NCBI GenBank assembly: GCA_947631435.1
Contig: CANRLM010000019.1
Location: 1-38,258 of the forward strand
DNA length: 38,258 nucleotides
Direction: 5' to 3'
Source: an uncultured Akkermansia sp.
Lineage (GTDB): Bacteria > Verrucomicrobiota > Verrucomicrobiia > Verrucomicrobiales > Akkermansiaceae
Made by a program: the position numbers and the translations under genes. Shown piece by piece: positions 23,828-32,009 of the stretch (the stretch's first letter is position 1; each line of letters opens with the position of its first letter). The notes beneath the pieces were generated by a model. The model saw only the letters and a list, made by a program, of their open reading frames with translations. It was not told where the DNA came from and did no database searches.

Positions 23828-24145
23828 TCAATAACCACTCTGGTTCATTAAGTAGATGCTTAGCATGTACAGTCCGAAGATGGAGAGACCGAGCACGACG
23901 AGGAGTAGTATATTTTCCACGAGTAAAGCCCGTGTTGAGAGAGGACGAGACTCGGAGAAAACCACGCGCTTTGTGCGGCGCTTCTCCACGACATCTTCCT
24001 GAGGGGAGAGCGTATTGGAGGCGTGCTCGATGCCGCTGTAGTACGCCCGGGTCATACGGCGGCGTGTGGCACGTTCACGCTCCCAGCTCCGGCGCGCTTC
24101 TGCGGCCTGGAGTTCAAATTCTTTCTGTCGGGTCATTCGGGACAT
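23828..24145 (-). CDS. Small membrane protein with charged N-terminus
   Basis: About 105 residues. A highly charged helical N-terminus (TRQKEFELQAAEARRSWERE, then RATRRRMTRAYY) is followed by a basic linker and one C-terminal transmembrane helix (ENILLLVVLGLSIFGLYMLS). I recognise no family. ATG 24145 is chosen; TTG 24172, which lies 6 bases after the previous stop, is also possible. Together with the upstream coiled-coil gene it forms a pair of C-terminally anchored proteins ahead of gatC. The job in that operon is unknown. Confidence 0.6.
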   Translation of the reverse strand: MSRMTRQKEFELQAAEARRSWERERATRRRMTRAYYSGIEHASNTLSPQEDVVEKRRTKRVVFSESRPLSTRALLVENILLLVVLGLSIFGLYMLSIYLMNQSGY

Positions 24146-24178
24146 GCTCGCTATCGCGTTTTTTCGGGACAAGATTGA

Positions 24179-24820
24179 TCATGAGGGGGAATTCATCACC
24201 CAGAGGGAAATCAACCAGGTGATGAGCAGGAGAAGAAAAAGGGGAAGATGGAAAGCCAGCCCCTTGAGCAGCATATCTCCGAGATCCCGCAGCCTTCGTC
24301 CGGGAGTTTTTTCCTCTCCGGGTTTGTCACGAAATACATCCGTGTGTCTGAAACGACGCCCCATACTATAAGCCTCATCAAAGTCGTTTTCTGCGCGATC
24401 TAATTTGGCAAGGGCCTCACGGAGTCGTGCTTGAAAGCCTTCCGTGCTCCAATTTTGCGGCTGGAGGGCGGAGAGAATTTGCAGGTGGCGTTTAAAGCAC
24501 TCATTGACACTTTCTACCTCCCTCTGTTCGCGATCCATGGATTCCAGTTCCTGTTCCAGGCGTCGCACCGCGTTGTGCAGACGCATCCCCACTTCATCTA
24601 AATTCGCATTGAACAGAGCTTTCTGGCTGTTGCTCAGCTCCAGCTCCTTTCGTTGAGTTTCCAATAAAACACGCTGCTGCTCATAGAATTCTGCCTGCTG
24701 ACGCGCCTGCTCCACACGCATCCTCACGCGCTCCGGAGAGTGCGCTTCCCCATCCGCTGTCTGCGGATTAAGCTCCATTTGCCGGTAGTTGCTATCAGGT
24801 CTCTTTTCTCCAACTGGCAT
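24179..24820 (-). CDS. Coiled-coil protein with C-terminal membrane anchor
   Basis: This 213-aa protein has a long predicted coiled coil, at about residues 30-105 (RVRMRVEQARQQAEFYEQQR, NAVRRLEQELESMDREQREV). A less charged middle and a C-terminal hydrophobic span (GLAFHLPLFLLLLITWLISL) follow. I recognise no family. It appears to be the first gene of the operon leading to gatC-gatA-thiD, with a good promoter 25 bases upstream. The next gene has the same overall plan, so the two may interact at the membrane; that is inference. Confidence 0.7.
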   Translation of the reverse strand: MPVGEKRPDSNYRQMELNPQTADGEAHSPERVRMRVEQARQQAEFYEQQRVLLETQRKELELSNSQKALFNANLDEVGMRLHNAVRRLEQELESMDREQREVESVNECFKRHLQILSALQPQNWSTEGFQARLREALAKLDRAENDFDEAYSMGRRFRHTDVFRDKPGEEKTPGRRLRDLGDMLLKGLAFHLPLFLLLLITWLISLWVMNSPS

Positions 24821-24845
24821 ATCCGTTCGCTCGAATCCTTAAGCA

Positions 24846-24874
24846 AACCTAATCATTTCATGCGCACTTGTCAA
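24846..24874 (-). promoter_or_regulatory. Promoter of the coiled-coil/gatCA/thiD operon
   Basis: On the minus strand TTGACA (24874-24869), a 17-base spacer and TAGGTT (24851-24846). The -35 is perfect and the -10 moderate. The leader would be roughly 20 bases, with AAGG near the middle. Confidence 0.6.
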
Positions 24875-25026
24875 GAGAAAATTAAAGTTATCTTTACTAA
24901 TTTTTGCCGAATGAATATCGCGCATCTTGCGAGAGAACAACGGGGTAGGGGGGAGCTGTTGAAACAAATCACCCCTCGATATTGGGACACGAGGGAGTGA
25001 GAAAGAAGGGAGGAATGAAAATCAGG

Positions 25027-25042
25027 CAGGGGCAGACGCATC
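25027..25042 (-). repeat. Short intergenic motif, degenerate copy E
   Basis: GATGCGTCTGCCCCTG on the minus strand is close to the motif at 25100-25114 on the plus strand. The two form an inverted pair about 58 bases apart downstream of the M29 peptidase gene. The rest of 24875-25119 shows no gene. Confidence 0.35.
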
Positions 25043-25099
25043 AAAAGAAGGACGAAGGGTTGAGCCGGCGCGCTAACTCCCAAGTTCGTATTTCTCTCT

Positions 25100-25114
25100 G
25101 ATGCGTTTGCCCTG
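25100..25114 (+). repeat. Short intergenic motif, copy B
   Basis: GATGCGTTTGCCCTG matches the motif at 61-75 in 14 bases. It lies 5 bases past the stop of the M29 peptidase gene. Confidence 0.45.
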
Positions 25115-25119
25115 TGGAA

Positions 25120-26226
25120 TCAGGTATTTGGGTTGAGCACCGCGAGGTCAGGGTCGAGGAAACGCCCGTCTTTACGAATGAGCTCGTTATCGAAATAGAT
25201 TTCACCTCCGCCATACTCGGGACGTTGGATACAAACGAGATCCCAATGAACCTGGGAACGGTTGCCGTTGTCGCAGTTTTCGTAGGCGTTGCCCGGTGTG
25301 AAGTGGAAAGAACCGGCAATTTTTTCGTCAAAGAGAATGTCGCGCATGGGGAGGAGCACCTCCGGGTTCACACCGAGGGCGAACTCGCCGACGTAACGAG
25401 CTCCTTCATCGGAATCGAGGATTTTGTTGAGGGCGACTTCATTGCCGTTGCAGTGGGCTTCCACAATCTTGCCGTTTTCAAAACGCAGTTTTACGCCGTC
25501 GAAGGGAATACCCTGGTAGAGACTGGGGGCGGTGTAGGAAACTGTCCCGAAGACCGAATCGCGGACAGGGGCGGTGAAGACCTCGCCATCCGGTATGTTC
25601 ATTTCGCCGGCGCAAGGGATAGCAGGCAGCCCTTTGATGGAGAAATGCAAGTCCGTGCCGGGACCCACGATGTGTACGTGATCCGTGTGCACCATGCGGT
25701 CGGCGAGTTTGTCCATAGCGACTTTCAGACTGTCGTAGTCTGCCAGACAGCACCGGAAGTAAAAATCCTCGAAGGCTTGAGTGCTCATGCCGGCGGCCTG
25801 TGCCATGGAGGGTGAGGGCCAGCGAAGAACACACCATTTCGTGCGACACACGCGGTGGTCGTGTACAGGACGCATGAGGCGCTGAGTCAGGTGCATGGCA
25901 TCAGCGGGAACAGCGGAATTCTCAAAGCTGTTATCGCTACCGCGCACGGCGATGTAGGCCTGCATTTTCTGCATTTGGGAGAGTTCAAGTTGGGCGATAA
26001 GGCCGTACTGAGATTTTGTTGCTCCGGAGAACATTTCGGCAGTGATGCGACTTCGGCGAAGGTTGATGTGGGGCACGCCGCCGACGGCGCGGGCAGCACG
26101 GATGAGTTCAATGCCGACTTCCTCCGGTGTGTCGATGAGGTCGAAGAGAATATTCTCGCCGGCTTGCAGGCGGCAGGAATGGCGGATGAGGGCCTGTGCG
26201 AGCTGAGTGATACGTGGATCGGTCAT
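25120..26226 (-). CDS. M29-family metallo-aminopeptidase
   Basis: This enzyme is predicted to remove N-terminal residues from peptides using two metal ions. The M29 (AmpS/PepS/aminopeptidase T) signatures are seen: GPGTDLHFSIKG, AGEMNIPDGEVFTAPVRDSV with the metal glutamates, ARYVGEFALGVNP, FDEKIAGSFHFTPGNAYENC and a metal His/Asp pair in RSQVHWDLVCI. The 368 residues fit the usual 360-410. It follows aroB by 35 bases and is probably co-transcribed. Confidence 0.93.
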   Translation of the reverse strand: MTDPRITQLAQALIRHSCRLQAGENILFDLIDTPEEVGIELIRAARAVGGVPHINLRRSRITAEMFSGATKSQYGLIAQLELSQMQKMQAYIAVRGSDNSFENSAVPADAMHLTQRLMRPVHDHRVCRTKWCVLRWPSPSMAQAAGMSTQAFEDFYFRCCLADYDSLKVAMDKLADRMVHTDHVHIVGPGTDLHFSIKGLPAIPCAGEMNIPDGEVFTAPVRDSVFGTVSYTAPSLYQGIPFDGVKLRFENGKIVEAHCNGNEVALNKILDSDEGARYVGEFALGVNPEVLLPMRDILFDEKIAGSFHFTPGNAYENCDNGNRSQVHWDLVCIQRPEYGGGEIYFDNELIRKDGRFLDPDLAVLNPNT

Positions 26227-26261
26227 GTTTATCTAGGCAGTTAATTTGATTGAAGATAACT

Positions 26262-27392
26262 TCAGGCGCGGAATTTGTGCAGCCGAACGGGAGTTGTCAG
26301 GTGGGCAATAGCATCCTGCAGGTCTTGTTGACTCACGGCAGAGGAGAGTACCGGCTCGCCGATTTTTTTGAGCAAAATGTAGCGGATTTGTCCTCCCAGG
26401 AATTTTTTATCGATCAGAGCGTGGCGAAGGATATCTTCTGCGCGGACATCCTCCGGGAGCTGAAGAGGCAGTTGCAGAGCAGCCAGGGTATTGAGGATTT
26501 CCGACTCATCCCGGGGGGATAATCCCTCCAAACGGCGAGAAAGGAAGAGGGCTGCGCGGATGCCAAGACTGACTACTTCTCCGTGCAACAGGGAGCCGTA
26601 TGGTACACTGGCCTCGATTCCATGCCCCAGGGTGTGACCAAAATTCAGAAACGCTCGAGTACCGGCTGTTTCCCGCTCATCAGCCTCTACGATTCTGGCT
26701 TTGATCTCCAGGTTTTCAGCAATGAGGTTTGGGAGTTTTTCGATGCTGGAGAGGGAAAAGCCCAGCTGAAGTTCATCTGCCAAATGTCTCAGTTCTACCA
26801 GCATCTTCGGGCGACGTATGGCGGCGTGTTTTACAATCTCCGCCATTCCCTCGCGCAGCACGCGTTCAGGTAAGCTCGACAGGGTGATGGGATCTGCTGC
26901 TACAAAGACGGGTTGGTGAAAGGAGCCTATGAGATTTTTCCCGCTTTCCGTGTTCACGGCAGTCTTTCCGCCCACTGAGCTGTCTACCTGCGCCATGACA
27001 CTGGTCGGGACCTGCACGAACGGGATGCCACGGTAGTACACGGAAGCGACAAAGCCGGCTAAATCTCCGACTACGCCACCCCCAAGCGCTACCACGAAAC
27101 TCGTGCGGTCGTGTCCTGCCTGCACCATCTCTTCCACCAACCTGGCTACCTGCTGCAGATTTTTACTTGCTTCGCCGGCTTGTACCACATGCACACTTAA
27201 ACTGTAATGGGCATCTTCCAGGCTGCGTTTGACGTGTTCCCCGTAGAGCGGGTAAACATTCGAATCCGCGATGAGAGCCGCCTTCCCCTCCAAACGAGCC
27301 CGCGCAGACAGGTACCCCACGGCATCAAGCACGCCATTTTCGACGTGTACATCATACGAGTGCTTGCCCAGAGAGAGACTAACGGTTGGCAT
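26262..27392 (-). CDS. aroB: 3-dehydroquinate synthase
   Basis: AroB makes 3-dehydroquinate from DAHP in the shikimate pathway, using NAD and a metal ion. Signatures: VVALGGGVVGDLAGFVASVYYRG, QVPTSVMAQVDSSVGGKTAV, KNLIGSFHQP, EGMAEIVKHA (metal glutamate), and the metal histidines in FGHTLGHGIE and GSLLHGEVVSLG. The 376 residues are normal. ATG 27392 is chosen because the promoter -10 ends 6 bases before it; a TTG at 27443 is in frame but lies upstream of the promoter. It is divergent from sufT. Confidence 0.96.
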   Translation of the reverse strand: MPTVSLSLGKHSYDVHVENGVLDAVGYLSARARLEGKAALIADSNVYPLYGEHVKRSLEDAHYSLSVHVVQAGEASKNLQQVARLVEEMVQAGHDRTSFVVALGGGVVGDLAGFVASVYYRGIPFVQVPTSVMAQVDSSVGGKTAVNTESGKNLIGSFHQPVFVAADPITLSSLPERVLREGMAEIVKHAAIRRPKMLVELRHLADELQLGFSLSSIEKLPNLIAENLEIKARIVEADERETAGTRAFLNFGHTLGHGIEASVPYGSLLHGEVVSLGIRAALFLSRRLEGLSPRDESEILNTLAALQLPLQLPEDVRAEDILRHALIDKKFLGGQIRYILLKKIGEPVLSSAVSQQDLQDAIAHLTTPVRLHKFRA

Positions 27393-27398
27393 GCGCCC

Positions 27399-27427
27399 AT
27401 TGTACGCGTCTCGTTGCGTCCGGGCAA
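27399..27427 (-). promoter_or_regulatory. Promoter of aroB, leaderless
   Basis: On the minus strand TTGCCC (27427-27422), a 17-base spacer and TACAAT (27404-27399). Six bases (GGGCGC) separate the -10 from ATG 27392, so transcription should begin at the start codon. Confidence 0.65.
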
Positions 27428-27493
27428 GTTTTTTAAGAGACAAAACATCTCTCTGATCGTGTGGATTTTCTCAGGCCGGAGATGATATATTGC

Positions 27494-27521
27494 TTGCTCC
27501 ATCAGGGAAAATAGAGATAAT
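27494..27521 (+). promoter_or_regulatory. Promoter of sufT
   Basis: TTGCTC (27494-27499), a 16-base spacer and GATAAT (27516-27521). Nine bases remain before ATG 27531, so the leader is only a few bases long. Confidence 0.5.
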
Positions 27522-27530
27522 GAGCGTGAC

Positions 27531-28079
27531 ATGCTGAACAGCGAAATAGTGACCGAGGCGGAGATGGCCGCTGTGCAGATACCGGGAGGAAATACCGTAG
27601 TGTTGCCTGCGGCGTCGCGTATCTACATTACTCAAATGCTCGGGAATTCCATCACTGCCGCGACGGATGTCGGGTTGGTGCGAATCAGCCGTGATCAAGC
27701 GATCGCCGGCGGGGTACTTGCGGCGGATGCCGCGGGAGAGATGCAGCCGGCGGAAAGTGAGAATTTGCCGCTTGAAAAGCGTGTCTGGCGGGTCCTTTCC
27801 GATATTTTTGATCCGGAAATTCCCGTGGACATTGTTAACCTCGGTCTCGTGTACAGTGTAGAGGTAACTCCGCAGCAAGATGGCACGAGTTGCGTTCACG
27901 TGCGCATGACGCTCACAGCGCCCGGCTGCGGCATGGGACCGCACCTTATGGCAGAAGCTGAGGCGAATATTGCCGAACTGCCGGGGGTAGGGGAGGTACA
28001 GGTGGAATTTGTGTGGGATCCGCCGTGGAATCAAGACATGATGAGCGAAGAAGCACGCATGCAACTCGGCATGCTGTGA
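27531..28079 (+). CDS. sufT: SufT-type iron-sulfur cluster assembly factor (DUF59/MIP18)
   Basis: SufT helps mature iron-sulfur proteins. The C-terminal MIP18 (DUF59) domain is clear: RVLSDIFDPEIPVDIVNLGLVY, VRMTLTAPGCGMGPHLMAEA with the conserved cysteine, and GVGEVQVEFVWDPPWNQDMM. About 75 N-terminal residues (TEAEMAAVQIPGGNTVVLPA, then SRIYITQMLG) make this the long SufT form rather than a stand-alone DUF59 protein. No suf genes are adjacent. It converges on rplI with a terminator hairpin between. Confidence 0.88.
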   Translation: MLNSEIVTEAEMAAVQIPGGNTVVLPAASRIYITQMLGNSITAATDVGLVRISRDQAIAGGVLAADAAGEMQPAESENLPLEKRVWRVLSDIFDPEIPVDIVNLGLVYSVEVTPQQDGTSCVHVRMTLTAPGCGMGPHLMAEAEANIAELPGVGEVQVEFVWDPPWNQDMMSEEARMQLGML

Positions 28080-28134
28080 CACGCAGGGAAACTTCCTCCC
28101 GGGGATACGCGTTTACTCCGGTCTGAGGAAAGCA

Positions 28135-28170
28135 CAAAAAACCGCGCGAGAGTTTGGGTACTCGCGCGGC
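28135..28170 (-). terminator. Rho-independent terminator of rplI
   Basis: On the minus strand CCGCGCGAG and CTCGCGCGG form a perfect 9-bp stem around a 10-base loop, followed at once by six T. It lies just beyond the rplI stop. The plus-strand side lacks a T run, so it mainly serves rplI. Confidence 0.9.
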
Positions 28171-28209
28171 GGTGAATTATTCTGAAAGGATTGCTTATTC
28201 CGGGAGGGC

Positions 28210-28701
28210 TCACTCGGCGGACGTTTCCTCTTCGGAGCTCTCCGGTTCACCCGAGGTCTCCAGATGAATCTTTACCGTGGCAGTTACCTGCGGATGGAGC
28301 TTAGCAACAACCTCGTAGTCCCCCGCCTTGCGTAGAGGTTTTTCCAGGTCCAGGCAGTGGCGATCAATTTCCACGCCCTGGGCGGCGAGGGCATCAGCAA
28401 TCTGCTGGTTGGTGACAGCACCGAAAACCTTGCCTTTCTCTCCGGCTTCCAGAGTGAGTCGAAGCTTAATGCCCGCGATCTTCTCGGCAATCTCCTGGAA
28501 ATTAGCCAGCTCTGCAGCCTCGCGTTCGGCACGTTTCTTCTGCAGCATGTTGATGAATCTCCGGTTCGCAGGCGTTGCCTCAAACGCCAACCCCTGAGGA
28601 ATCAGGAAGTTGCGCCCGTATCCGGCCTTCACCGTTACAAGGTCGGCTTCACAGCCCAGGCCTTCTATCTTCGTCGCGAGTATTACGTTCATGTGTGCCA
28701 T
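28210..28701 (-). CDS. rplI: 50S ribosomal protein L9
   Basis: L9 binds 23S rRNA near the L1 stalk. The N-terminal rRNA-binding domain is typical (NVILATKIEGLGCEADLVTV, then KAGYGRNFLIPQGLA). A long linker helix (INMLQKKRAEREAAELANFQ) leads to the C-terminal domain (KGKVFGAVTNQQIADAL). An acidic tail ends the 163 residues. It stands alone with its own promoter and terminator, not in the common rpsF-rpsR-rplI cluster. A good AAAGGAG precedes the start. Confidence 0.97.
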   Translation of the reverse strand: MAHMNVILATKIEGLGCEADLVTVKAGYGRNFLIPQGLAFEATPANRRFINMLQKKRAEREAAELANFQEIAEKIAGIKLRLTLEAGEKGKVFGAVTNQQIADALAAQGVEIDRHCLDLEKPLRKAGDYEVVAKLHPQVTATVKIHLETSGEPESSEEETSAE

Positions 28702-28733
28702 AACTCAAACTCCTTTCGGTTTCGGTGCGCATC

Positions 28734-28762
28734 TCAATACACGATTCTGCCCACTTTGTCAA
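28734..28762 (-). promoter_or_regulatory. Promoter of rplI
   Basis: On the minus strand TTGACA (28762-28757), a 17-base spacer and TATTGA (28739-28734). The leader of about 25 bases carries AAAGGAG, one of the few strong ribosome sites in the window. Confidence 0.7.
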
Positions 28763-28771
28763 GCATAATAA

Positions 28772-30166
28772 TTACTCGTAAACAACGACGATGTGGGCTA
28801 CCGGCGGCAGTTTGGCAGACAGTTGCACACCAAGCTGAGACAACTGCTCATGACTCTGCGCGATCGAGAGCTTTGGGAATGGCGGGATGCAGACGAAGCA
28901 GATGCGGCGTTTTTCCCGTGTGTAGAGTGCAACACGGGAGGGGGCAGGAGCTCTTAATTCCCTCATGGCGCGCCGTATTTGAGATTCCCAATCCTCCGGG
29001 ATGGGCAAGTCAAATTCCCGGAGGGTGCGCATGTCCGGTTCGATGTGGACATAGACTTCCCTGGCGGAGAGATAGCGTCGTACCTCGGCGCGGAAGGTTT
29101 GAATCGGCAGGTTCCAGGTTTCAAGAGTAGCGTCTCCCGGCAGCTCCAGATCCGTGAAGACCACGGTTCCCTGATCTGCACGAATGAGACGCAGACTATG
29201 CACTCCCATACGGTGTGCAAGCGCAATCTGGCGGACAATGAGCTGGGGGGAATCCGGGACAATTGTCTCAGGCTGCATGTGAACGAGAGTTTCTGCGCCG
29301 GGGATGTGTGCTGCCACGAGGGCTTCAATAGCATCCGCCACTTCGTGGGCAGTATCAACATGAAGTTCGCGGGGCATGCCAACGGTCATCTCGATATAGG
29401 TGCGGTCTCCGACTGTACGGAAGCGAAGATGACGCAGGGGGTAGGCGGACATCCTTTCAGTCATGAGCTGTTCAATGCGCTCCTGAAGTGCAGGGTCTGT
29501 CTTGTCCATCAGGTTATTCACCGCCTTGGAACCGAGCGTCACACAGATGCGCAGGATGATGAGAGCGACGATGAGAGAAGAGAGGACATCTGCCCGTTGC
29601 AATATCCAGTACAATGACGTGTCAGCAGGAACACTGTCTGTCAGGGCTGAGGCAGAGATACCTACGAGCACCGCGGCACTGCTCAGGATGTCGCTTGAGA
29701 AGTGGGCAGCGTCTGCCTCTAGCGCCGGGCTCCTCGTTTCACGAGCGATGCGCCGCAACATGGCTGACCGGTTAATGTCCACCACCAGGGAGATGATGAT
29801 AATGATAAACGCCCACGGGGTGAGGTCAATATGCAGCATGGAAGGATCATCGCTCACGAGGCGCATCCATGCTTCTCTGATTACCCAGGCTGCTGTGGCG
29901 AGTAATAGCAACACTTCTGCCAGCGCCATCAGACTCTCAATTCTCCCGTGCCCGTACGGGTGATCGCGATCTGCCGGTTTGGAGGCGAGTCGTACGGCGA
30001 AGAGGGTGCCCAGCGCCGCCAGGAGATCCAGCAAGCTGTGCAGAGCCTCGGACATGATGCCCAATGAACCGGTTGCAAGCCCAACGATGAGCTTGAGAGC
30101 TGTGAGCACACCGCTCCATATCACAGACGAGAGGGCAGCCAGATTTTTTTTCGTCTCAGGCAGCAT
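28772..30166 (-). CDS. Cation diffusion facilitator transporter with long C-terminus
   Basis: A CDF-family exporter of divalent metal ions (such as zinc, iron or manganese) in exchange for protons. The N-terminal 220 residues hold the membrane domain with metal-site motifs SEALHSLLDLLAALG and LEADAAHFSSDILSSA, plus DHPYGHGRIESL. A cytoplasmic dimerisation domain follows (YPLRHLRFRTVGDRTYIEMT, AHEVADAIEALVAAHIPGAE, TLVHMQPE). The protein continues to 464 residues, about 160 more than a typical CDF, with an extra unrecognised domain. The metal cannot be told from sequence. Confidence 0.9.
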   Translation of the reverse strand: MLPETKKNLAALSSVIWSGVLTALKLIVGLATGSLGIMSEALHSLLDLLAALGTLFAVRLASKPADRDHPYGHGRIESLMALAEVLLLLATAAWVIREAWMRLVSDDPSMLHIDLTPWAFIIIIISLVVDINRSAMLRRIARETRSPALEADAAHFSSDILSSAAVLVGISASALTDSVPADTSLYWILQRADVLSSLIVALIILRICVTLGSKAVNNLMDKTDPALQERIEQLMTERMSAYPLRHLRFRTVGDRTYIEMTVGMPRELHVDTAHEVADAIEALVAAHIPGAETLVHMQPETIVPDSPQLIVRQIALAHRMGVHSLRLIRADQGTVVFTDLELPGDATLETWNLPIQTFRAEVRRYLSAREVYVHIEPDMRTLREFDLPIPEDWESQIRRAMRELRAPAPSRVALYTREKRRICFVCIPPFPKLSIAQSHEQLSQLGVQLSAKLPPVAHIVVVYE

Positions 30167-30208
30167 GATGGGAATCTGGAGAACGTAAAGGCAAGGCGAT
30201 CCACTATA

Positions 30209-31645
30209 TCATGCTCCCAGAGCAGACATGATGCGGTCGATGGACGCTCTTAGTGAAGGATCTTTCCCGATTTTTTGCTCGACCGTGCGCATGGCGTGGA
30301 TCACGGTACCGTGGTCCCTCCCGCCGAAGGCGGCGCCAATATCCTGCAGCGAACTGCCGGTATGATGACGTGCCAGGAACATGGCGATCTGACGCGGATG
30401 GGCAATGCCGACGGTTCGGCGGCGTCCATTGAGGTCCGCAATCCGGACATTGAACTCATCGGCAACACAACGCTGGATATCGCGAATGGTGAGGCGGGCG
30501 GCAGGTTCTTCGCGCAGGAAGTCTCGAATGATTGAACGGGCCTCTGCTACGTTGGGTCTGTGATGGGAGAGTGAAGCGAAGGTGGCAAGGCGGGTGAAGG
30601 CCCCCTCGAGACGTCTTACCGATCGGTTGATATGTTTTGCCAGGAATTCCAGGACTTCGTCGCTTACGAGCTCACCACGGCCCATGCCACACTTGGAGCG
30701 CAGGATAGCCAGACGGGTTTCGTAATTGGGAGCTTGAAGAGCAACGGAGAGACCCTGTTCAAACCGGGAGGTAAGGCGGGGATCAATATGCATAACCTCC
30801 GTTGCCGGGCAATCGGCGGTGAGTACGATTTGCTTACCGCTGGAAAAAAGGGCATTGAAGGTGTGGAAGAATTCCTCTTGCGTGCGTACTTTATTGGCGA
30901 GAAACTGGATATCGTCGATGAGCAGTACATCTGCTTTGCGGTATTTACTGCGGAAATTACTCAGCTCCTTTCCCTGGCTCGCAATAGAGTTGATGTAGTT
31001 GTTCGTAAAATCTTCGCTGGTGGTGTATAGGACGCGCCCATCCTCGTCTTGTGCTCGAAGAGCATTGCCGATAGCCTGCAGAAGGTGTGTTTTCCCCAAC
31101 CCGGAAGCCCCATAAATAAACAGGGGGTTATAGAGGTATCCCTTGTTGTTCACAACGGCCTGAGCGGCTGCATATGCGAACTCATTGCTGTCCCCCACAA
31201 CAAAAGTATCGAACCGATATTCTTCGTTCAGCCCACTGGTGAATGACGTGGTACCGGTACGCTTTCGAACAGCTTTCTTTCTGGTTGCCTTTGAGGGAGG
31301 GAAATCTTGCGCTGAGCTCTCCAGTCCCGGTAGTGTCGGCTCAACTTGCATCTCTTCAGCCCCGGCCGTTTCAACCTCCGTCGCTTTCTTTTCTCGCAGC
31401 TCAACACTCCGGGAAGCCCCCAGCACACGTGTTGCTGCATCCACGATGTAGTCTACGTAGTTCATTTCTACCCACACAACTGGCAAATCGTGCGGGTACT
31501 CGAATACGAGCCTGGTGCCGGTGTCCTCTACGAGAGACAACTTGCTGATGCAGCTGTCCAATCCATAGCTTCCTACATCTCCTCGCTGGCGCATGCATGC
31601 CACCATGCGCGTCCATAGCTCGCTCTCCTTTCCTTTCTCACTCAT
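30209..31645 (-). CDS. dnaA: Chromosomal replication initiator protein DnaA
   Basis: DnaA opens the origin of replication. The AAA+ core has Walker A GASGLGKTH (179-187) and Walker B VLLIDDIQFLA (240-250). The C-terminal DNA-binding domain IV ends with HPRQIAMFLARHHTGSSLQD and the signature FGGRDHGTVIHA, where the usual Thr/Ser after DH is Gly. Domain I (MSEKGKESELWTRMVACMRQ) is divergent. ATG 31645 (preceded by GGAGAG) is chosen since domain I starts there; the open frame continues to 31744 with unrelated sequence. It is divergent from hemB, not next to dnaN. Confidence 0.96.
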   Translation of the reverse strand: MSEKGKESELWTRMVACMRQRGDVGSYGLDSCISKLSLVEDTGTRLVFEYPHDLPVVWVEMNYVDYIVDAATRVLGASRSVELREKKATEVETAGAEEMQVEPTLPGLESSAQDFPPSKATRKKAVRKRTGTTSFTSGLNEEYRFDTFVVGDSNEFAYAAAQAVVNNKGYLYNPLFIYGASGLGKTHLLQAIGNALRAQDEDGRVLYTTSEDFTNNYINSIASQGKELSNFRSKYRKADVLLIDDIQFLANKVRTQEEFFHTFNALFSSGKQIVLTADCPATEVMHIDPRLTSRFEQGLSVALQAPNYETRLAILRSKCGMGRGELVSDEVLEFLAKHINRSVRRLEGAFTRLATFASLSHHRPNVAEARSIIRDFLREEPAARLTIRDIQRCVADEFNVRIADLNGRRRTVGIAHPRQIAMFLARHHTGSSLQDIGAAFGGRDHGTVIHAMRTVEQKIGKDPSLRASIDRIMSALGA

Positions 31646-31798
31646 CTCTCCACGGTTGTGTATTAAATCTTTCTTTGGTACATCGGAGGTTATCCCATCA
31701 GTGAGTGTCCTCCGCTGTGCTCGCGTCGGGGCTGAATATGCCATGCCCCTTCTTTTTCTGCAAAGCTAATTTTTCCCCGACCCCCGTGTTTTTTAGTT

Positions 31799-31819
31799 CG
31801 CGCATGTGTTCCATGCGCG
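31799..31819. promoter_or_regulatory. Perfect 8-bp dyad upstream of dnaA
   Basis: CGCGCATG (31799-31806) and CATGCGCG (31812-31819) are exact inverted repeats around five bases, about 155 bases upstream of the dnaA start and 190 upstream of hemB. It could bind a dimeric regulator or form a hairpin. No standard DnaA boxes were seen in 31646-32009, which is otherwise non-coding and AT-rich at 31840-31960. Confidence 0.45.
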
Positions 31820-31931
31820 TTCCACAGACCTCAAAAAATTTTCATTCCGTGGGAACTCCGTTAACTTTCCTTGATTATTTTGACCGGGTGATTTACAAGA
31901 TTCACATTATCAATAATTAGTAAATAAAACA

Positions 31932-31961
31932 TTGAGTTTAAGTTATTTTCGGAAATATCTT
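31932..31961 (+). promoter_or_regulatory. Candidate promoter of hemB
   Basis: TTGAGT (31932-31937), an 18-base spacer and TATCTT (31956-31961). The leader of about 42 bases contains AAGG 6 bases before ATG 32010. Confidence 0.45.
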
Positions 31962-32009
31962 TCTTTTGGGAAGAGAAAAGACTGGCACGGGGCAGAGTAA
32001 GAAGGTAGA

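Noticed and set aside
24821..24850. tRNA-like GTTCGCTCGAATCC segment
   Set aside because: It resembles a T-loop only superficially; no acceptor or anticodon stems can be formed around it.
25114..25815. Open frame of 233 codons on the plus strand
   Set aside because: It is antisense to the M29 peptidase, whose metal ligands are all present.
31646..32009. Origin of replication next to dnaA
   Set aside because: No DnaA-box cluster and no dnaN neighbour; only an AT-rich stretch and one dyad are seen.
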